A stretch of 64,000 nucleotides of DNA from Chryseobacterium carnipullorum (GCF_900142785.1 NZ_FRCD01000011.1:1-64000); one strand, 5' to 3'. Shown: positions 17,849 to 27,880, counted from the stretch's first letter. Translations and numbers: made by a program. The notes: a model not told the origin generated them from the sequence alone.

Positions 17849-17870
17849 GATAAAAAGTATAAAATAACAT

Positions 17871-17934
17871 TTCAACTCCGCTCAGTGCGACAGCTCAAAA
17901 TAGGATGAGAATTGTCATACTGAGCGGAGTCGAA
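17871..17934. repeat. Dispersed flavobacterial inverted repeat
   Basis: ACTCCGCTCAGT (17875-17886) pairs perfectly with ACTGAGCGGAGT (17919-17930). Pairing extends outward with a few mismatches, and inward a GACA/TGTC pair continues. The local GC content is far above the flanking DNA. I recognise near-identical words as repeated intergenic sequences in many flavobacterial genomes. Confidence 0.7.
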
Positions 17935-18049
17935 GTATTTATAGCTGATCAATAATTACTAATATTCTTCAATTATTTGAATAAGTATTCCTGAAAATCC
18001 AATACAGATTAAAGGATAAAAATAAATAATTAACTAAAGTTACAATCAG

Positions 18050-18706
18050 TTACGCATTACTTTTCTCCGCAAAACAAAAAATATTCCCCAATTTAATACT
18101 GGAATAACCATTACTCTTTATTTTGGAAGAATTAATCATCGCTTTGGCTAAAATATCGGTAGGCAAAGGTTTCTGGCTTTCCAGCAATCCCAGTTTATTG
18201 GCAAATTTTATAATTCTGCTGCCTAAAACTTCTCCGGTTCTCTCTGAATCCTTTCTTTCGAGCATTCCTGGTTTAAAAATGGTGATCTTGGTAAAATGCA
18301 GTTGTTTTACAGCTTCTTCCAGCTCTCCTTTCATTTTAGAATAGAAAATTTTCGATGTCGGATCTGCTCCATAAGAAGAAACCAGAATATAATCGTCCAC
18401 CTCATTTTCTTTAGCTGCTTTGGCGAATTCATACTGATAATCGAAATCCACTTTTCTTTGGGCTTCTTTACTTCCTGCATCTTTTAAAGTTGTTCCTAAA
18501 CATGAAAATGCAACATCTCCCTGCACTTTATCTTTCCATTCTTCGGGTTTTTCAAAATTAACTACATGAACTTTCAGTTTATCGTTCTGAACATCCACAG
18601 GCTTTCTTACGAAGATATTTACTTCATCAAAGTCCTTATCATTAAGCAGTTGCTTAACCAGATCTTTTCCTGTAGCGCCCGTAGCGCCGATTACTAAAGC
18701 TTTCAT
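18050..18706 (-). CDS. NAD(P)H-binding Rossmann protein (HTATIP2/NmrA-like)
   Basis: This 218-aa atypical short-chain dehydrogenase/reductase-like protein starts at the ATG at 18706 (MKALVIGATGATGKDLVK); a longer frame upstream only adds a non-homologous leader. The glycine-rich dinucleotide site GATGATGKD is complete. A conserved VSSYGADPTSKIFYSKMKGELE segment carries the YSKMK pattern of the family. No substrate can be assigned. It is divergent from the YjbR-family gene, across a 99-bp spacer holding a promoter box for the latter. Confidence 0.82.
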   Translation of the reverse strand: MKALVIGATGATGKDLVKQLLNDKDFDEVNIFVRKPVDVQNDKLKVHVVNFEKPEEWKDKVQGDVAFSCLGTTLKDAGSKEAQRKVDFDYQYEFAKAAKENEVDDYILVSSYGADPTSKIFYSKMKGELEEAVKQLHFTKITIFKPGMLERKDSERTGEVLGSRIIKFANKLGLLESQKPLPTDILAKAMINSSKIKSNGYSSIKLGNIFCFAEKSNA

Positions 18707-18751
18707 AATAGTTGTGATTTGTATAAATTCTATTTTCTTTCTTAAATTTAC

Positions 18752-18759
18752 TACATTTG
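18752..18759 (+). promoter_or_regulatory. Candidate -7 box for the MmcQ/YjbR gene
   Basis: TACATTTG matches TAnnTTTG, 46 bp before the ATG at 18806. No TTG is present at the expected -33 distance. Confidence 0.4.
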
Positions 18760-18805
18760 AAATTAATATCAATGAACATTAATCACTTATCATTTATAAA
18801 AATTC

Positions 18806-19159
18806 ATGGATGCTAACGAAATTTTAGACTATTGCCTTGCCAAAAAAGGAGTTACAGAAACTTTTCCTTTTGATAATGAAACTCTTGTTATGAAAGTAGG
18901 AACAAAAATGTTTTTGCTCATGGGACTTGAAAGACAGCCATTAGGCATCAACGTAAAGACCGATCCTGAGTGGAGTGCAGAGCTTCGTGAACAGCATCCG
19001 CAGATCACAGGTGCATTTCATATGAACAAAACCCATTGGAATTCAGTACGTTTGGAAGGTATAAAAAGAGATCTGATCCTTAAATTAATCGATCACTCCT
19101 ACGAATTGGTTTTTAATTCATTAACGAAAAAAGCGAAGGAGGAAATTGTCAATAGTTAG
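18806..19159 (+). CDS. MmcQ/YjbR family DNA-binding-fold protein
   Basis: This 117-aa protein fits the YjbR/CyaY-like fold family: start DANEILDYCLAKKGVTETFPF, core MFLLMGLERQPLGINVKTDPE and the closing motif HMNKTHWNSVRLEG. The family is called DNA-binding from its fold; the cellular role is not established. Its stop overlaps the ribF stop by four bases in a convergent arrangement, leaving no room for a terminator between the two. Confidence 0.88.
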   Translation: MDANEILDYCLAKKGVTETFPFDNETLVMKVGTKMFLLMGLERQPLGINVKTDPEWSAELREQHPQITGAFHMNKTHWNSVRLEGIKRDLILKLIDHSYELVFNSLTKKAKEEIVNS

Positions 19160-20076
19160 AATTGAAATTCCTGAGTAAGTCTTTTATCCTCATCCAATCT
19201 TTCAATGAGTTTTTCAAGACCTTCAAACTTAATTTCGTCATGAAGAAAGTCCCTGAACCTTACCGTGATCTTTTCATCATAAATATCACCATCAAAATCA
19301 AGGATATAGACTTCAACGGTTAATTTTTCACCATTCACAGTAGGATTGGTACCGATGCTCAACATTCCCTTATATTGCTGGCCTTTCACTTCGGTTTCTA
19401 CAATATATGCCCCTTTTTTGGGGAGGAGTTTTATAGATTCGGTATCAATATTAGCGGTGGGATAGCCAATTGTTCTTCCAATCTTTTTTCCGTGAACCAC
19501 TGTTCCGGAGACCGAGTAGGCGTAGCCAAGCATTTCGTTGGCATCTTTAATATTTCCGGTCAGAAGAGCATTGCGGACTTTGGTTGAACTGATGTTATTT
19601 TCGTGAATATTAATCGCTTCCATCTGCTCTACATCGAAATCAAGTTCTTTGGAAAGCTTTTGAAGAAGCTCAAAATTTCCGCTTTTATTTTTTCCGAATG
19701 AATGATCATAGCCTATAATAAGGTATTTCACGTTCAGTTTGTCAATCAGGATCTGACGTACAAATTCTTCTCCCGTAAGATTTCTGAATTCTTCATCAAA
19801 TTCTTTAAGAAACAGATGATCAATGTTATATCTTTCAATCAGCACCTGTTTTTCATCTACCGTGTTGAGAAGTTTCAGATCTTCATTTGGATTAAAAACA
19901 AACCTTGGATGGGGCCAGAAAGTAAGGATCGCTGTCTCCAGATTATTCTTTGTCCCTACTTTTATCAGTTCATCGATGATACTTTTGTGCCCGAGATGTA
20001 CTCCGTCAAACATTCCTAAAGACAATGCTAAAGGCTTTTGAGAGGAATAATCTTTAAAATTCTTGAAAACTTTCAA
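19156..20076 (-). CDS. ribF: Bifunctional riboflavin kinase / FAD synthetase
   Basis: RibF converts riboflavin to FMN and FMN to FAD. The N-terminal adenylyltransferase half has SLGMFDGVHLGHKS with the HxGH nucleotidyl motif, and IGYDHSFGKNKSGN. The C-terminal kinase half has GKKIGRTIGYPTANID with the PTAN Mg/ATP motif. I place the start at the TTG at 20076 (306 aa, MKVFKNF): the frame is open to a TTG at 20097, but that codon overlaps the -7 promoter box at 20095-20102 and so cannot be in the mRNA. The gene overlaps its convergent neighbour by four bases. Confidence 0.93.
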   Translation of the reverse strand: MKVFKNFKDYSSQKPLALSLGMFDGVHLGHKSIIDELIKVGTKNNLETAILTFWPHPRFVFNPNEDLKLLNTVDEKQVLIERYNIDHLFLKEFDEEFRNLTGEEFVRQILIDKLNVKYLIIGYDHSFGKNKSGNFELLQKLSKELDFDVEQMEAINIHENNISSTKVRNALLTGNIKDANEMLGYAYSVSGTVVHGKKIGRTIGYPTANIDTESIKLLPKKGAYIVETEVKGQQYKGMLSIGTNPTVNGEKLTVEVYILDFDGDIYDEKITVRFRDFLHDEIKFEGLEKLIERLDEDKRLTQEFQF

Positions 20077-20094
20077 AACGGAAAAATTTGAATG

Positions 20095-20125
20095 CAAATA
20101 TAGAAATAATGTAACAATATAACAA
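20095..20125 (-). promoter_or_regulatory. Promoter of ribF
   Basis: On the minus strand, TTG (20125-20123), a 20-nt spacer and TATATTTG (20102-20095) form a complete consensus. It implies an mRNA start at about 20088 and a leader of roughly a dozen bases before the TTG at 20076. Confidence 0.75.
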
Positions 20126-20240
20126 TGTAATCATATAACAATAAAATTGCTTATTTTACTGAGTTATTATTGGTAAATTAATATATGATGATATTGACAC
20201 ATTTTTTAAAAAAGTATGATAAAAATCTTTTTTTTACCAA

Positions 20241-21799
<1,559 letters not shown>

Positions 21800-21895
21800 T
21801 AAATTAGACCTAAGATTTTTAGACCTGAGATGAGAGACATTATTTGTCAAAAATCTTTTAATCTTCAATCTTTTAATCTTTTAATCTAAATTAAA

Positions 21896-22177
21896 ATGAA
21901 TATAAAAATTTTAACACCAGAATACGTAGTTTTTGAAGGAGAGGTAGACTCTGTATTATTGCCTGGAAAAGATGGGGAATTCCACATCATGAAAAACCAC
22001 GCAGGAATCGTTTCTTCTTTAGTAGGAGGTAAGGTAAAGCTTTTTACAAGTTCAATTGGAGAAGCTTACGCTAAAAATTTCACTAAAGAATCTGAGAAAG
22101 ACTCTGTTTTTTCTTATCCTATCAAAAGCGGTGTTGTAGAATTTAATCATGATAAAGGAATTATCCTTTGTGAATAA
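21896..22177 (+). CDS. atpC: F1 ATP synthase subunit epsilon, short form
   Basis: This 93-aa protein covers only the N-terminal beta-sandwich of epsilon (NIKILTPEYVVFEGEVDSVLLPGKDGEFHIM, GIVSSLVGGKVKLF). The C-terminal pair of helices that inhibits ATP hydrolysis in E. coli and Bacillus is absent. Epsilon of about 80-95 aa is common in Bacteroidota, so this is probably native rather than a truncation. The 96-bp spacer from atpD holds three to four ATCTTTTAATCTT-like copies. A terminator follows at 22207. Confidence 0.93.
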   Translation: MNIKILTPEYVVFEGEVDSVLLPGKDGEFHIMKNHAGIVSSLVGGKVKLFTSSIGEAYAKNFTKESEKDSVFSYPIKSGVVEFNHDKGIILCE

Positions 22178-22206
22178 TTAAATGAAAAGCTAAATATATT
22201 TTCAAG

Positions 22207-22234
22207 AAAGTGTAACTTTGGTTACACTTTTTTT
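22207..22234 (+). terminator. Terminator of atpD-atpC
   Basis: A perfect 10-bp stem, AAAGTGTAAC with GTTACACTTT, around a TTTG tetraloop is followed by TTTT. Confidence 0.9.
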
Positions 22235-22257
22235 ATGTTGTGTAAAAGTCTGATTTT

Positions 22258-23082
22258 ATGAAGAAAAGTACAATCATATTCTTTACCGTTCTGGGAATCT
22301 TATATAATGCCCAGAATTTCAAAACCAAAAGAGGTATTGTAAGTCTCGATGGAGTGCATGTTGCTAAAATATCAAACAAATCCAATATCTATACGTTTAT
22401 GGATCTGAGTGAGACGCCGATGTATACCATGGAATTTATTGATAAAAGTGTAGTAGATTCTGTCCGAGACAGTTACATTAAACTGAACAGGGTTTACAAC
22501 AGAGACAAAACCATAGAGATGGACTATATTTCCCCGTCAGCATTTTCTGGTGAAGAAAAATCAGCGGTTTATACGTCGATAAAAGGTTTAAAAGTCATTG
22601 ATAACAAAGGAATCAATGTTAAAAATCTGGATGAAATTTTCAAAAATGTTCCGAAAAGAAAGTTAGACAGCAAGACAAAAGATGCTTATACAACAAGAAA
22701 TAAAATTGATAAGCTGAATATTGAGGTCAATAAAGTAGGAGAAATCATCAGCAATGGCGTTCCGGTGGGCTATTTTACCAATCTTCCGGTGAGTTTTGGT
22801 TCAGAAGATACGATTACTGATAAAACATTTATCGATATAGAAGTGTATGATGCTAAAAGTAAGTACATTGGAAAATATATTACCACTACAAAACAAATTA
22901 AAACAGCCAACGGAAAGATTTTTACCATTTACAGGGAAATGTCCGGCAGAGCTGCATTATTGAAATTCCCTACCTATAAAGCGATTGCAGAAAGAATGGC
23001 GATTATGGATCCTAATTTTATTAAAGTTCAGGAAAAAGTAATTGTGGGTGATGTTGTAAAAGGCAATGCTGAAAATAAATAG
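22258..23082 (+). CDS. Exported protein of unknown function
   Basis: This 274-aa protein has a signal peptide (MKKSTIIFFTVLGILYNAQ) followed by a basic, mostly beta mature domain. It contains an internal SLDGVHVAKI segment, a Lys-rich middle (VPKRKLDSKTKD) and a C-terminal block ending FIKVQEKVIVGDVVKGN. No lipobox, metal site or T9SS sorting signal is visible. I do not recognise the family. It stands alone between two terminators, convergent with the radical SAM gene. Confidence 0.65.
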   Translation: MKKSTIIFFTVLGILYNAQNFKTKRGIVSLDGVHVAKISNKSNIYTFMDLSETPMYTMEFIDKSVVDSVRDSYIKLNRVYNRDKTIEMDYISPSAFSGEEKSAVYTSIKGLKVIDNKGINVKNLDEIFKNVPKRKLDSKTKDAYTTRNKIDKLNIEVNKVGEIISNGVPVGYFTNLPVSFGSEDTITDKTFIDIEVYDAKSKYIGKYITTTKQIKTANGKIFTIYREMSGRAALLKFPTYKAIAERMAIMDPNFIKVQEKVIVGDVVKGNAENK

Positions 23083-23101
23083 AATAGTGATTTTTAAAGA
23101 C

Positions 23102-23138
23102 AAAAAAATCCCGAAGATTCATTTTCGGGAATTTTTTA
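23102..23138. terminator. Bidirectional terminator between convergent genes
   Basis: TCCCGAA (23109-23115) pairs with TTCGGGA (23124-23130), with an A run before and a T run after it. It can serve both the plus gene ending at 23082 and the minus gene ending at 23156. Confidence 0.85.
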
Positions 23139-23155
23139 TGAATTTTTTCAAAAAA

Positions 23156-25363
23156 TCAGAGACTTAAAATGACTCCATTATCTTTAAGCTGTTGCATCGG
23201 TTTTGAAAACCAGAATAATTCAAAATCTTCAAAATTTTCTTCAAATTGATTCTTAAGTTGCTGAGCTGTAACTTTTTTAGGATTTTCTATAGAATTTTCC
23301 TCCAGCACTCCCATGAGCCATTCTGCCTTATCCTGCTCCAGATCAATCTTGACAATATTGGTTTTTAGGTGGAATGTAAGAAGCGTATATGCACCGGAGT
23401 ATTTCTTTTTATTTTTTACGCGATTCTCAGCGATTACGTTTTTGGTTAAAAAGACTAGTTTTGAGTTTCCTTTAAAAGTGAACTGAGCATCATCCAGAAG
23501 ACAGTCGTGAATATAGTCAGGATGAACGGTCGTTCTCGGAATTTTAAAATCAAACCACTGTTGAAGCGGAAATTCAAAATTGATTCCGTGCATATAATTG
23601 AAAAGCGATTTTTTCAAGCCGAAACTGAATTTGCTGTGATCGATCCCTGTTTTATCTTTAAAATCAATATCATTGTTGGCAAACAGAATTTCTTCCGTCA
23701 CAGGAGTCACTCCAAATTTTTCGGGATTTATTCCTACAGGCGAATGGGCTGTCATCGCAAACTGATGCCAGAATCCACTTTGAAGAATTCCCATTTCAAA
23801 CATCTGTCTTACCATTTCCAATGAGTCCACCGTTTCCTGAACAGTCTGCGTTGGGTAGCCATACATCAGATAGGCATGAACCATGATTCCGGCTTCAGTG
23901 AAATTTCTTGTCACTCTGGCAACCTGTTCCACCGAAACTCCTTTATCAATTAATTGCAGCAACCGATCGCTGGCTACTTCAAGCCCTCCGGAAACGGCAA
24001 CGCATCCTGATAGTTTCAGGAGGTAACATAAATCCCGGGTGAAACTTTTCTCAAATCTGATATTCGTCCACCAGGTAACCACAAGATTTCTTCTGAGAAT
24101 TTCCAAAGCGACTTCCCGCATCAATGCCGGCGGCGCTGCTTCATCTACAAAATGAAATCCTGTTTCTCCTGTCGTTTGGATCAGTTCCTCCATTCTGTCT
24201 ACCAATATCTTCGCAGAAATGGGTTCGTAAATTCTTATATAATCCAGGGAAATATCACAAAAAGTGCATTTTCCCCAGTAGCATCCGTGGGCCATCGTCA
24301 GCTTGTTCCATCTTCCGTCACTCCACAGACTATGCATAGGGTTGGCAATTTCAATCACTGAAATATACTGATCCAGCTTTAAATCCGTATAATCCGGAGT
24401 CCCGATATCTGCCTGTTTGTAATCGTGTTTTTTAGAATTATTTTTATAAGTAACCTCTTGGTTTTCAATTAAAAACGTTCTCTTGAATTCCGCTTCATCT
24501 TCTGAAGGATTTAATACATTTTTGCAAAGAAGTTCGAGGGGTACCTCACCGTCATCAAGGGTGATAAAGTTAAAAAACTCAAACACTCTCTTGTCTTTAA
24601 CTTCCCTTAATTCTGTATTCGGAAAGCCTCCGCCCATCGCAGTTTTGATGTGAGGGTAATGTTCTTTAATGAATTGGGCGCATCTGAAACCTGCATACAG
24701 ATTTCCCGGAAATGGGACAGAAAAACAAACCAGCTTGGGCTGAATAAGCTCTAATTTTTCCTGTAGTATTTGCAGGGTAAAATGATCAATAAACGTCTGA
24801 TCACCTGATAGTTTAGAATACAATTCGTCAAAAGAATTCGCACTTTTTCCCAGTCGTTCTGCATACCTGCTGAACCCAAAATCAGCATCAATATTTTCAA
24901 TAATATAATCAGAAATATCTTCTAAATAGAGAGTGGCCAGATGCTTGGCTTTGTCCTGAAGTCCCATATTTCCAAACGCAAAATCCATATCATCCAACTG
25001 GTTAAAACGGGAAGCCTCGGGAAGGAAATTCATGCTGCAGATCTGTCTCGCCAGTGTTGGTGTTTTTCCCTGCAGAAAAGGAATAACCTGATCGATCGTT
25101 TTTAAATATTCTTCTCGTAGGGCATAAATTCTCTGTGAATTCTCTGATATTTCCTGAAGATTAACTTCTGTCTCAAATATTTTCCGGATTCCGTTTTTGG
25201 AAAATAACGCCAAAATGACGTCAAGTCCCAGATCGATCTGATAACTGGAAATATTTTTGGTATTCAGAAAGCCTTTTATATAAGCTGTTGCCGGATAAGG
25301 AGTATTAAGCTGGGTAAAAGGCGGAGTGATGAGAAGCAGATCTTTCAACAGGAAGTTTTTCAA
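23156..25363 (-). CDS. B12-binding-domain radical SAM protein
   Basis: This 735-aa protein starts at a TTG (25363; the only upstream ATG is followed at once by a stop). The N-terminal part resembles the cobalamin-binding Rossmann domain of this class (LLLITPPFTQ, CFSVPFPGNLYAGF, AMGGGFPNTEL). The radical SAM domain begins near residue 360 with HGCYWGKCTFCDISLDYIR. The cysteines there are spaced CX4CX2C instead of the usual CX3CX2C. A later GGLEVASDRLLQLIDKG segment is typical of the SAM barrel. The DxHxxG motif for base-off B12 is not seen. Product and substrate are unknown. It has its own promoter and no operon partner. Confidence 0.85.
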   Translation of the reverse strand: MKNFLLKDLLLITPPFTQLNTPYPATAYIKGFLNTKNISSYQIDLGLDVILALFSKNGIRKIFETEVNLQEISENSQRIYALREEYLKTIDQVIPFLQGKTPTLARQICSMNFLPEASRFNQLDDMDFAFGNMGLQDKAKHLATLYLEDISDYIIENIDADFGFSRYAERLGKSANSFDELYSKLSGDQTFIDHFTLQILQEKLELIQPKLVCFSVPFPGNLYAGFRCAQFIKEHYPHIKTAMGGGFPNTELREVKDKRVFEFFNFITLDDGEVPLELLCKNVLNPSEDEAEFKRTFLIENQEVTYKNNSKKHDYKQADIGTPDYTDLKLDQYISVIEIANPMHSLWSDGRWNKLTMAHGCYWGKCTFCDISLDYIRIYEPISAKILVDRMEELIQTTGETGFHFVDEAAPPALMREVALEILRRNLVVTWWTNIRFEKSFTRDLCYLLKLSGCVAVSGGLEVASDRLLQLIDKGVSVEQVARVTRNFTEAGIMVHAYLMYGYPTQTVQETVDSLEMVRQMFEMGILQSGFWHQFAMTAHSPVGINPEKFGVTPVTEEILFANNDIDFKDKTGIDHSKFSFGLKKSLFNYMHGINFEFPLQQWFDFKIPRTTVHPDYIHDCLLDDAQFTFKGNSKLVFLTKNVIAENRVKNKKKYSGAYTLLTFHLKTNIVKIDLEQDKAEWLMGVLEENSIENPKKVTAQQLKNQFEENFEDFELFWFSKPMQQLKDNGVILSL

Positions 25364-25455
25364 ATTTATTTACATTCAACCGGAAGATAAGAAATTGTAT
25401 AACAGTATTTTATTGATTATGTCAGGATCAAAAACCTTTCCTCAGATTGCGGCCA

Positions 25456-25487
25456 CAAAGATAGACAATTTGTAGGGTATGCTGCAA
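25456..25487 (-). promoter_or_regulatory. Promoter of the radical SAM gene
   Basis: Minus strand TTG (25487-25485), a 21-nt spacer and TATCTTTG (25463-25456), about 93 bp before the TTG start codon. Confidence 0.6.
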
Positions 25488-25570
25488 GAGCGATTTTGAT
25501 TACGAGGCGAAATTAAAACTGCAGGGATAAAAATCTTCATAGCAGTGCGGGTAGTATTTTAGTATGAAAT

Positions 25571-25596
25571 AAAAAAAGGCCTGACCAACGTCAGGC
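25571..25596 (-). terminator. Terminator of the EamA permease gene
   Basis: GCCTGAC / GTCAGGC (25579-25596) with a CAAC-type loop, followed on the minus strand by seven T. The gene's TGA stop lies inside the stem. Confidence 0.85.
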
Positions 25597-26493
25597 ATTT
25601 TGTAAATCTTTATGTTGATCACGTCTGGATTTTCTTTTGTCAGAAAGGACATTAAGAATAACTCCCAGAAGAATAAGTACAATTCCAATGAGTAAATTGG
25701 TAGTCAACTTTTCATGGAACATGAAAACACTGACCATCACCGCAACAACAGGTTCCAAAGCTCCTAAAATAGCAGTAGGAGTGGATCCGATATATTGTAT
25801 AGCATAGACTAAACACAGGCTTGAAATGACGGTGGTAAGAAAAGCGAAAACAATAAAATTTAAAAAGATGGATACGGAAGGAATCTCAAAAGATTCACCT
25901 TCAGTAAAAGCTTTGATCATAAAAAATGCTGAAGTGAAAAGCATAGAGTAAAACGAAAGTTTGAATCCCGAAACTTTCAGATTCGATTTATTCACAATCA
26001 CCATATAGAGGGCGTAAAATAGTGAGCTCAGCATCACAATTCCAAGACCTGCAAAATTGATCTCCATACCGTTTTCCTTTAAACATAAAACAATAACTCC
26101 GGCAAAAGCCATCAACAATGAAGCTACAGACAATTTTGTAAGTTTTTCTTTATAAAAGAAAAACATAATCAAAGCGACTATGACGGGATAAATAAACAGT
26201 ACAGTAGAAGCAATGCCTGGCGTAAGGAAATCATAGCCGATGAACAGAAATTCTGAGGATAGGGCATAGCAGACTCCCAACACGGAAAGAATTAAAGCTT
26301 CTTTTTTATTGATTCTGAAACTCTCTTTGGAATATAAAAGGTATCCTCCAACCATTAAGGCTGAAAACAAGAATCTATAGAATAAAGTAATGTCCATTGA
26401 AAAACTCGCCTTCTTCAGCGGAAGGATGAAGATCGGGATCAGCCCAAATGAAACCGATGACAGAATGCCTAATGCATAACCTTTTAATTTCAT
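25591..26493 (-). CDS. EamA-family (DMT superfamily) transporter
   Basis: This 300-aa inner membrane permease has ten predicted helices arranged as two EamA repeats. The first repeat ends near SVASLLMAFAGVIVLCLKENG and the second carries GALEPVVAVMVSVFMFHEKLT, the typical helix 9-10 signature. The closing helix is LLIGIVLILLGVILNVLS with a basic cytoplasmic tail. Such proteins export amino acids or other metabolites; the substrate is unknown. It follows the alpha-oxoamine-synthase gene on the same strand, but a terminator separates them. Confidence 0.88.
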   Translation of the reverse strand: MKLKGYALGILSSVSFGLIPIFILPLKKASFSMDITLFYRFLFSALMVGGYLLYSKESFRINKKEALILSVLGVCYALSSEFLFIGYDFLTPGIASTVLFIYPVIVALIMFFFYKEKLTKLSVASLLMAFAGVIVLCLKENGMEINFAGLGIVMLSSLFYALYMVIVNKSNLKVSGFKLSFYSMLFTSAFFMIKAFTEGESFEIPSVSIFLNFIVFAFLTTVISSLCLVYAIQYIGSTPTAILGALEPVVAVMVSVFMFHEKLTTNLLIGIVLILLGVILNVLSDKRKSRRDQHKDLQNA

Positions 26494-26506
26494 TCACATA
26501 TATTTT

Positions 26507-26541
26507 ATAAAAAACCACTGAAAACAAATCAGTGGTTTTTA
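26507..26541 (-). terminator. Terminator of the alpha-oxoamine synthase gene
   Basis: AAAAACCACTG (26510-26520) pairs with CAGTGGTTTTT (26530-26540), with a T-rich tail on the minus strand. Confidence 0.8.
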
Positions 26542-26564
26542 TTATTTAATATGATGATATCGTA

Positions 26565-27827
26565 TTACATTTGCTTGTATTCGATATTCATCTGTTTTTC
26601 CATTTCTCTGTAATGTCCTGAAGTTAATTTCTCACGGATACCGTCAAAAGCAGCCAGTGTTTCATTAATTTCTGAATCTGTATGAGAAGCCGTAGGAATT
26701 AATCTTAATAAAATCATTCCCTTAGGAATTACCGGATATACTACAACTGAAGTGAAAACACCATAATTCTCTCTAAGATCTTTCGCTAGAAGAGTTGCTT
26801 CAATCGTAGTTCCTTCTATGAAAACAGGAGTAACACAAGTATTGGTATTTCCAAGATTGTACCCTCTTTCTTTCAGACCGTCTTGAAGCTTTTTAACGTT
26901 TTCCCACAATTTCGCTTTAATTTCCGGACGGGTTCTCAAAAGCTCCAATCTTTTTAAACCTCCGATAACCATTGGCATTGTTAAAGATTTAGCAAAAATC
27001 TGAGAACGAAGATTGTACTTTAAAAATCGGATGATGGTTTCATCTCCTGAAAGAAAAGCTCCAAAACCTGCCATAGATTTGGCAAAAGTAGAGAAGTATA
27101 CATCAATCTGATCCTGGCAGCCTTGCTCTTCACCTGCTCCGGCTCCGGTTTCACCCAAAGTTCCGAAACCATGCGCATCGTCTACCAAAAGTCTGAAATT
27201 GAATTTTGATTTCAGATCACAGATTTCTTTCAGTTTCCCCTGCATTCCTCTCATTCCGAAAACGCCTTCAGTGATCACTAAAATTCCGCCTCCGTTTTCT
27301 TCTGCTACCTTGGTAGCTCTTGCTAAGTTTTTCTCTAAACTTGCAATATCATTATGTTTGAACGTAAAGCTTTTTCCCATATGAAGACGTACTCCATCTA
27401 CGATACAAGCATGAGAGTCAGCATCATATACAATAACGTCATGTCTTGTCACCAATGCATCAATGGCTGAAACCATTCCCTGATAACCGAAATTCAATAA
27501 ATAAGCAGCTTCTTTCTGAGTAAATTCTGCCAATTCTTTTTCCAACTGCTGATGTTGCTGAGTTTCGCCTGACATCGCTCTTGCGCCCATCGGATAAAAC
27601 ATTCCGAATTCTGCAGCTGCCTTGGCGTCAGCTTCTAAAACTTCCGGATGATTACAAAGTCCTAAATAATCGTTTGCACTCCAGAAAATTACATCTTTAC
27701 CTTGAAATTTCATTCTTGGACCAATCGGACCTTCCAGTTTCGGGAAAACAAAATACCCTTCAGCATAATCAGCAAATTGTCCTAATGGACCTGGATTTTG
27801 TTTAATACGTTCAAAAATATCTAACAT
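26565..27827 (-). CDS. Alpha-oxoamine synthase; candidate cysteate/serine C-fatty-acyltransferase
   Basis: This 420-aa protein starts at the ATG at 27827 (MLDIFERIKQNPGPLG); a longer frame adds an unlikely Cys-rich leader. It is a PLP fold-type I enzyme of the SPT/KBL/AONS group: WSANDYLGLCNHPEV, LLNFGYQGMVSAI, DADSHACIVDG, LVDDAHGFGTLGETGAG and the Schiff-base lysine in STFAKSMAGFGAF. The family condenses an acyl-CoA or acyl-ACP with an amino acid. Its neighbour, a cysteine-synthase-like enzyme 77 bp upstream in the same direction, suggests cysteate as the co-substrate. That reaction gives 3-ketocapnine, the sulfonolipid precursor known in Chryseobacterium and Capnocytophaga. Serine palmitoyltransferase is the main alternative. 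Confidence 0.75.
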   Translation of the reverse strand: MLDIFERIKQNPGPLGQFADYAEGYFVFPKLEGPIGPRMKFQGKDVIFWSANDYLGLCNHPEVLEADAKAAAEFGMFYPMGARAMSGETQQHQQLEKELAEFTQKEAAYLLNFGYQGMVSAIDALVTRHDVIVYDADSHACIVDGVRLHMGKSFTFKHNDIASLEKNLARATKVAEENGGGILVITEGVFGMRGMQGKLKEICDLKSKFNFRLLVDDAHGFGTLGETGAGAGEEQGCQDQIDVYFSTFAKSMAGFGAFLSGDETIIRFLKYNLRSQIFAKSLTMPMVIGGLKRLELLRTRPEIKAKLWENVKKLQDGLKERGYNLGNTNTCVTPVFIEGTTIEATLLAKDLRENYGVFTSVVVYPVIPKGMILLRLIPTASHTDSEINETLAAFDGIREKLTSGHYREMEKQMNIEYKQM

Positions 27828-27849
27828 TGTGTATCGTAATTTTAAGTGA

Positions 27850-27880
27850 AAAGTCTTTTCTGTACAACACAAAAGACTTT
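27850..27880. other. Intercistronic hairpin
   Basis: AAAGTCTTTT (27850-27859) pairs perfectly with AAAAGACTTT (27871-27880) in the 77-bp gap between the cysteine-synthase-like and oxoamine-synthase genes. No strong T tail follows on the minus strand. It may be an mRNA processing or partial attenuation site rather than a full terminator. Confidence 0.5.

Noticed and set aside
26565..27872. Start at 27872 for the alpha-oxoamine synthase
   Set aside because: The extra 15 residues (Cys-rich, no homology) overlap the intercistronic hairpin; MLDIFERIKQNPGPLG is a normal N-terminus.
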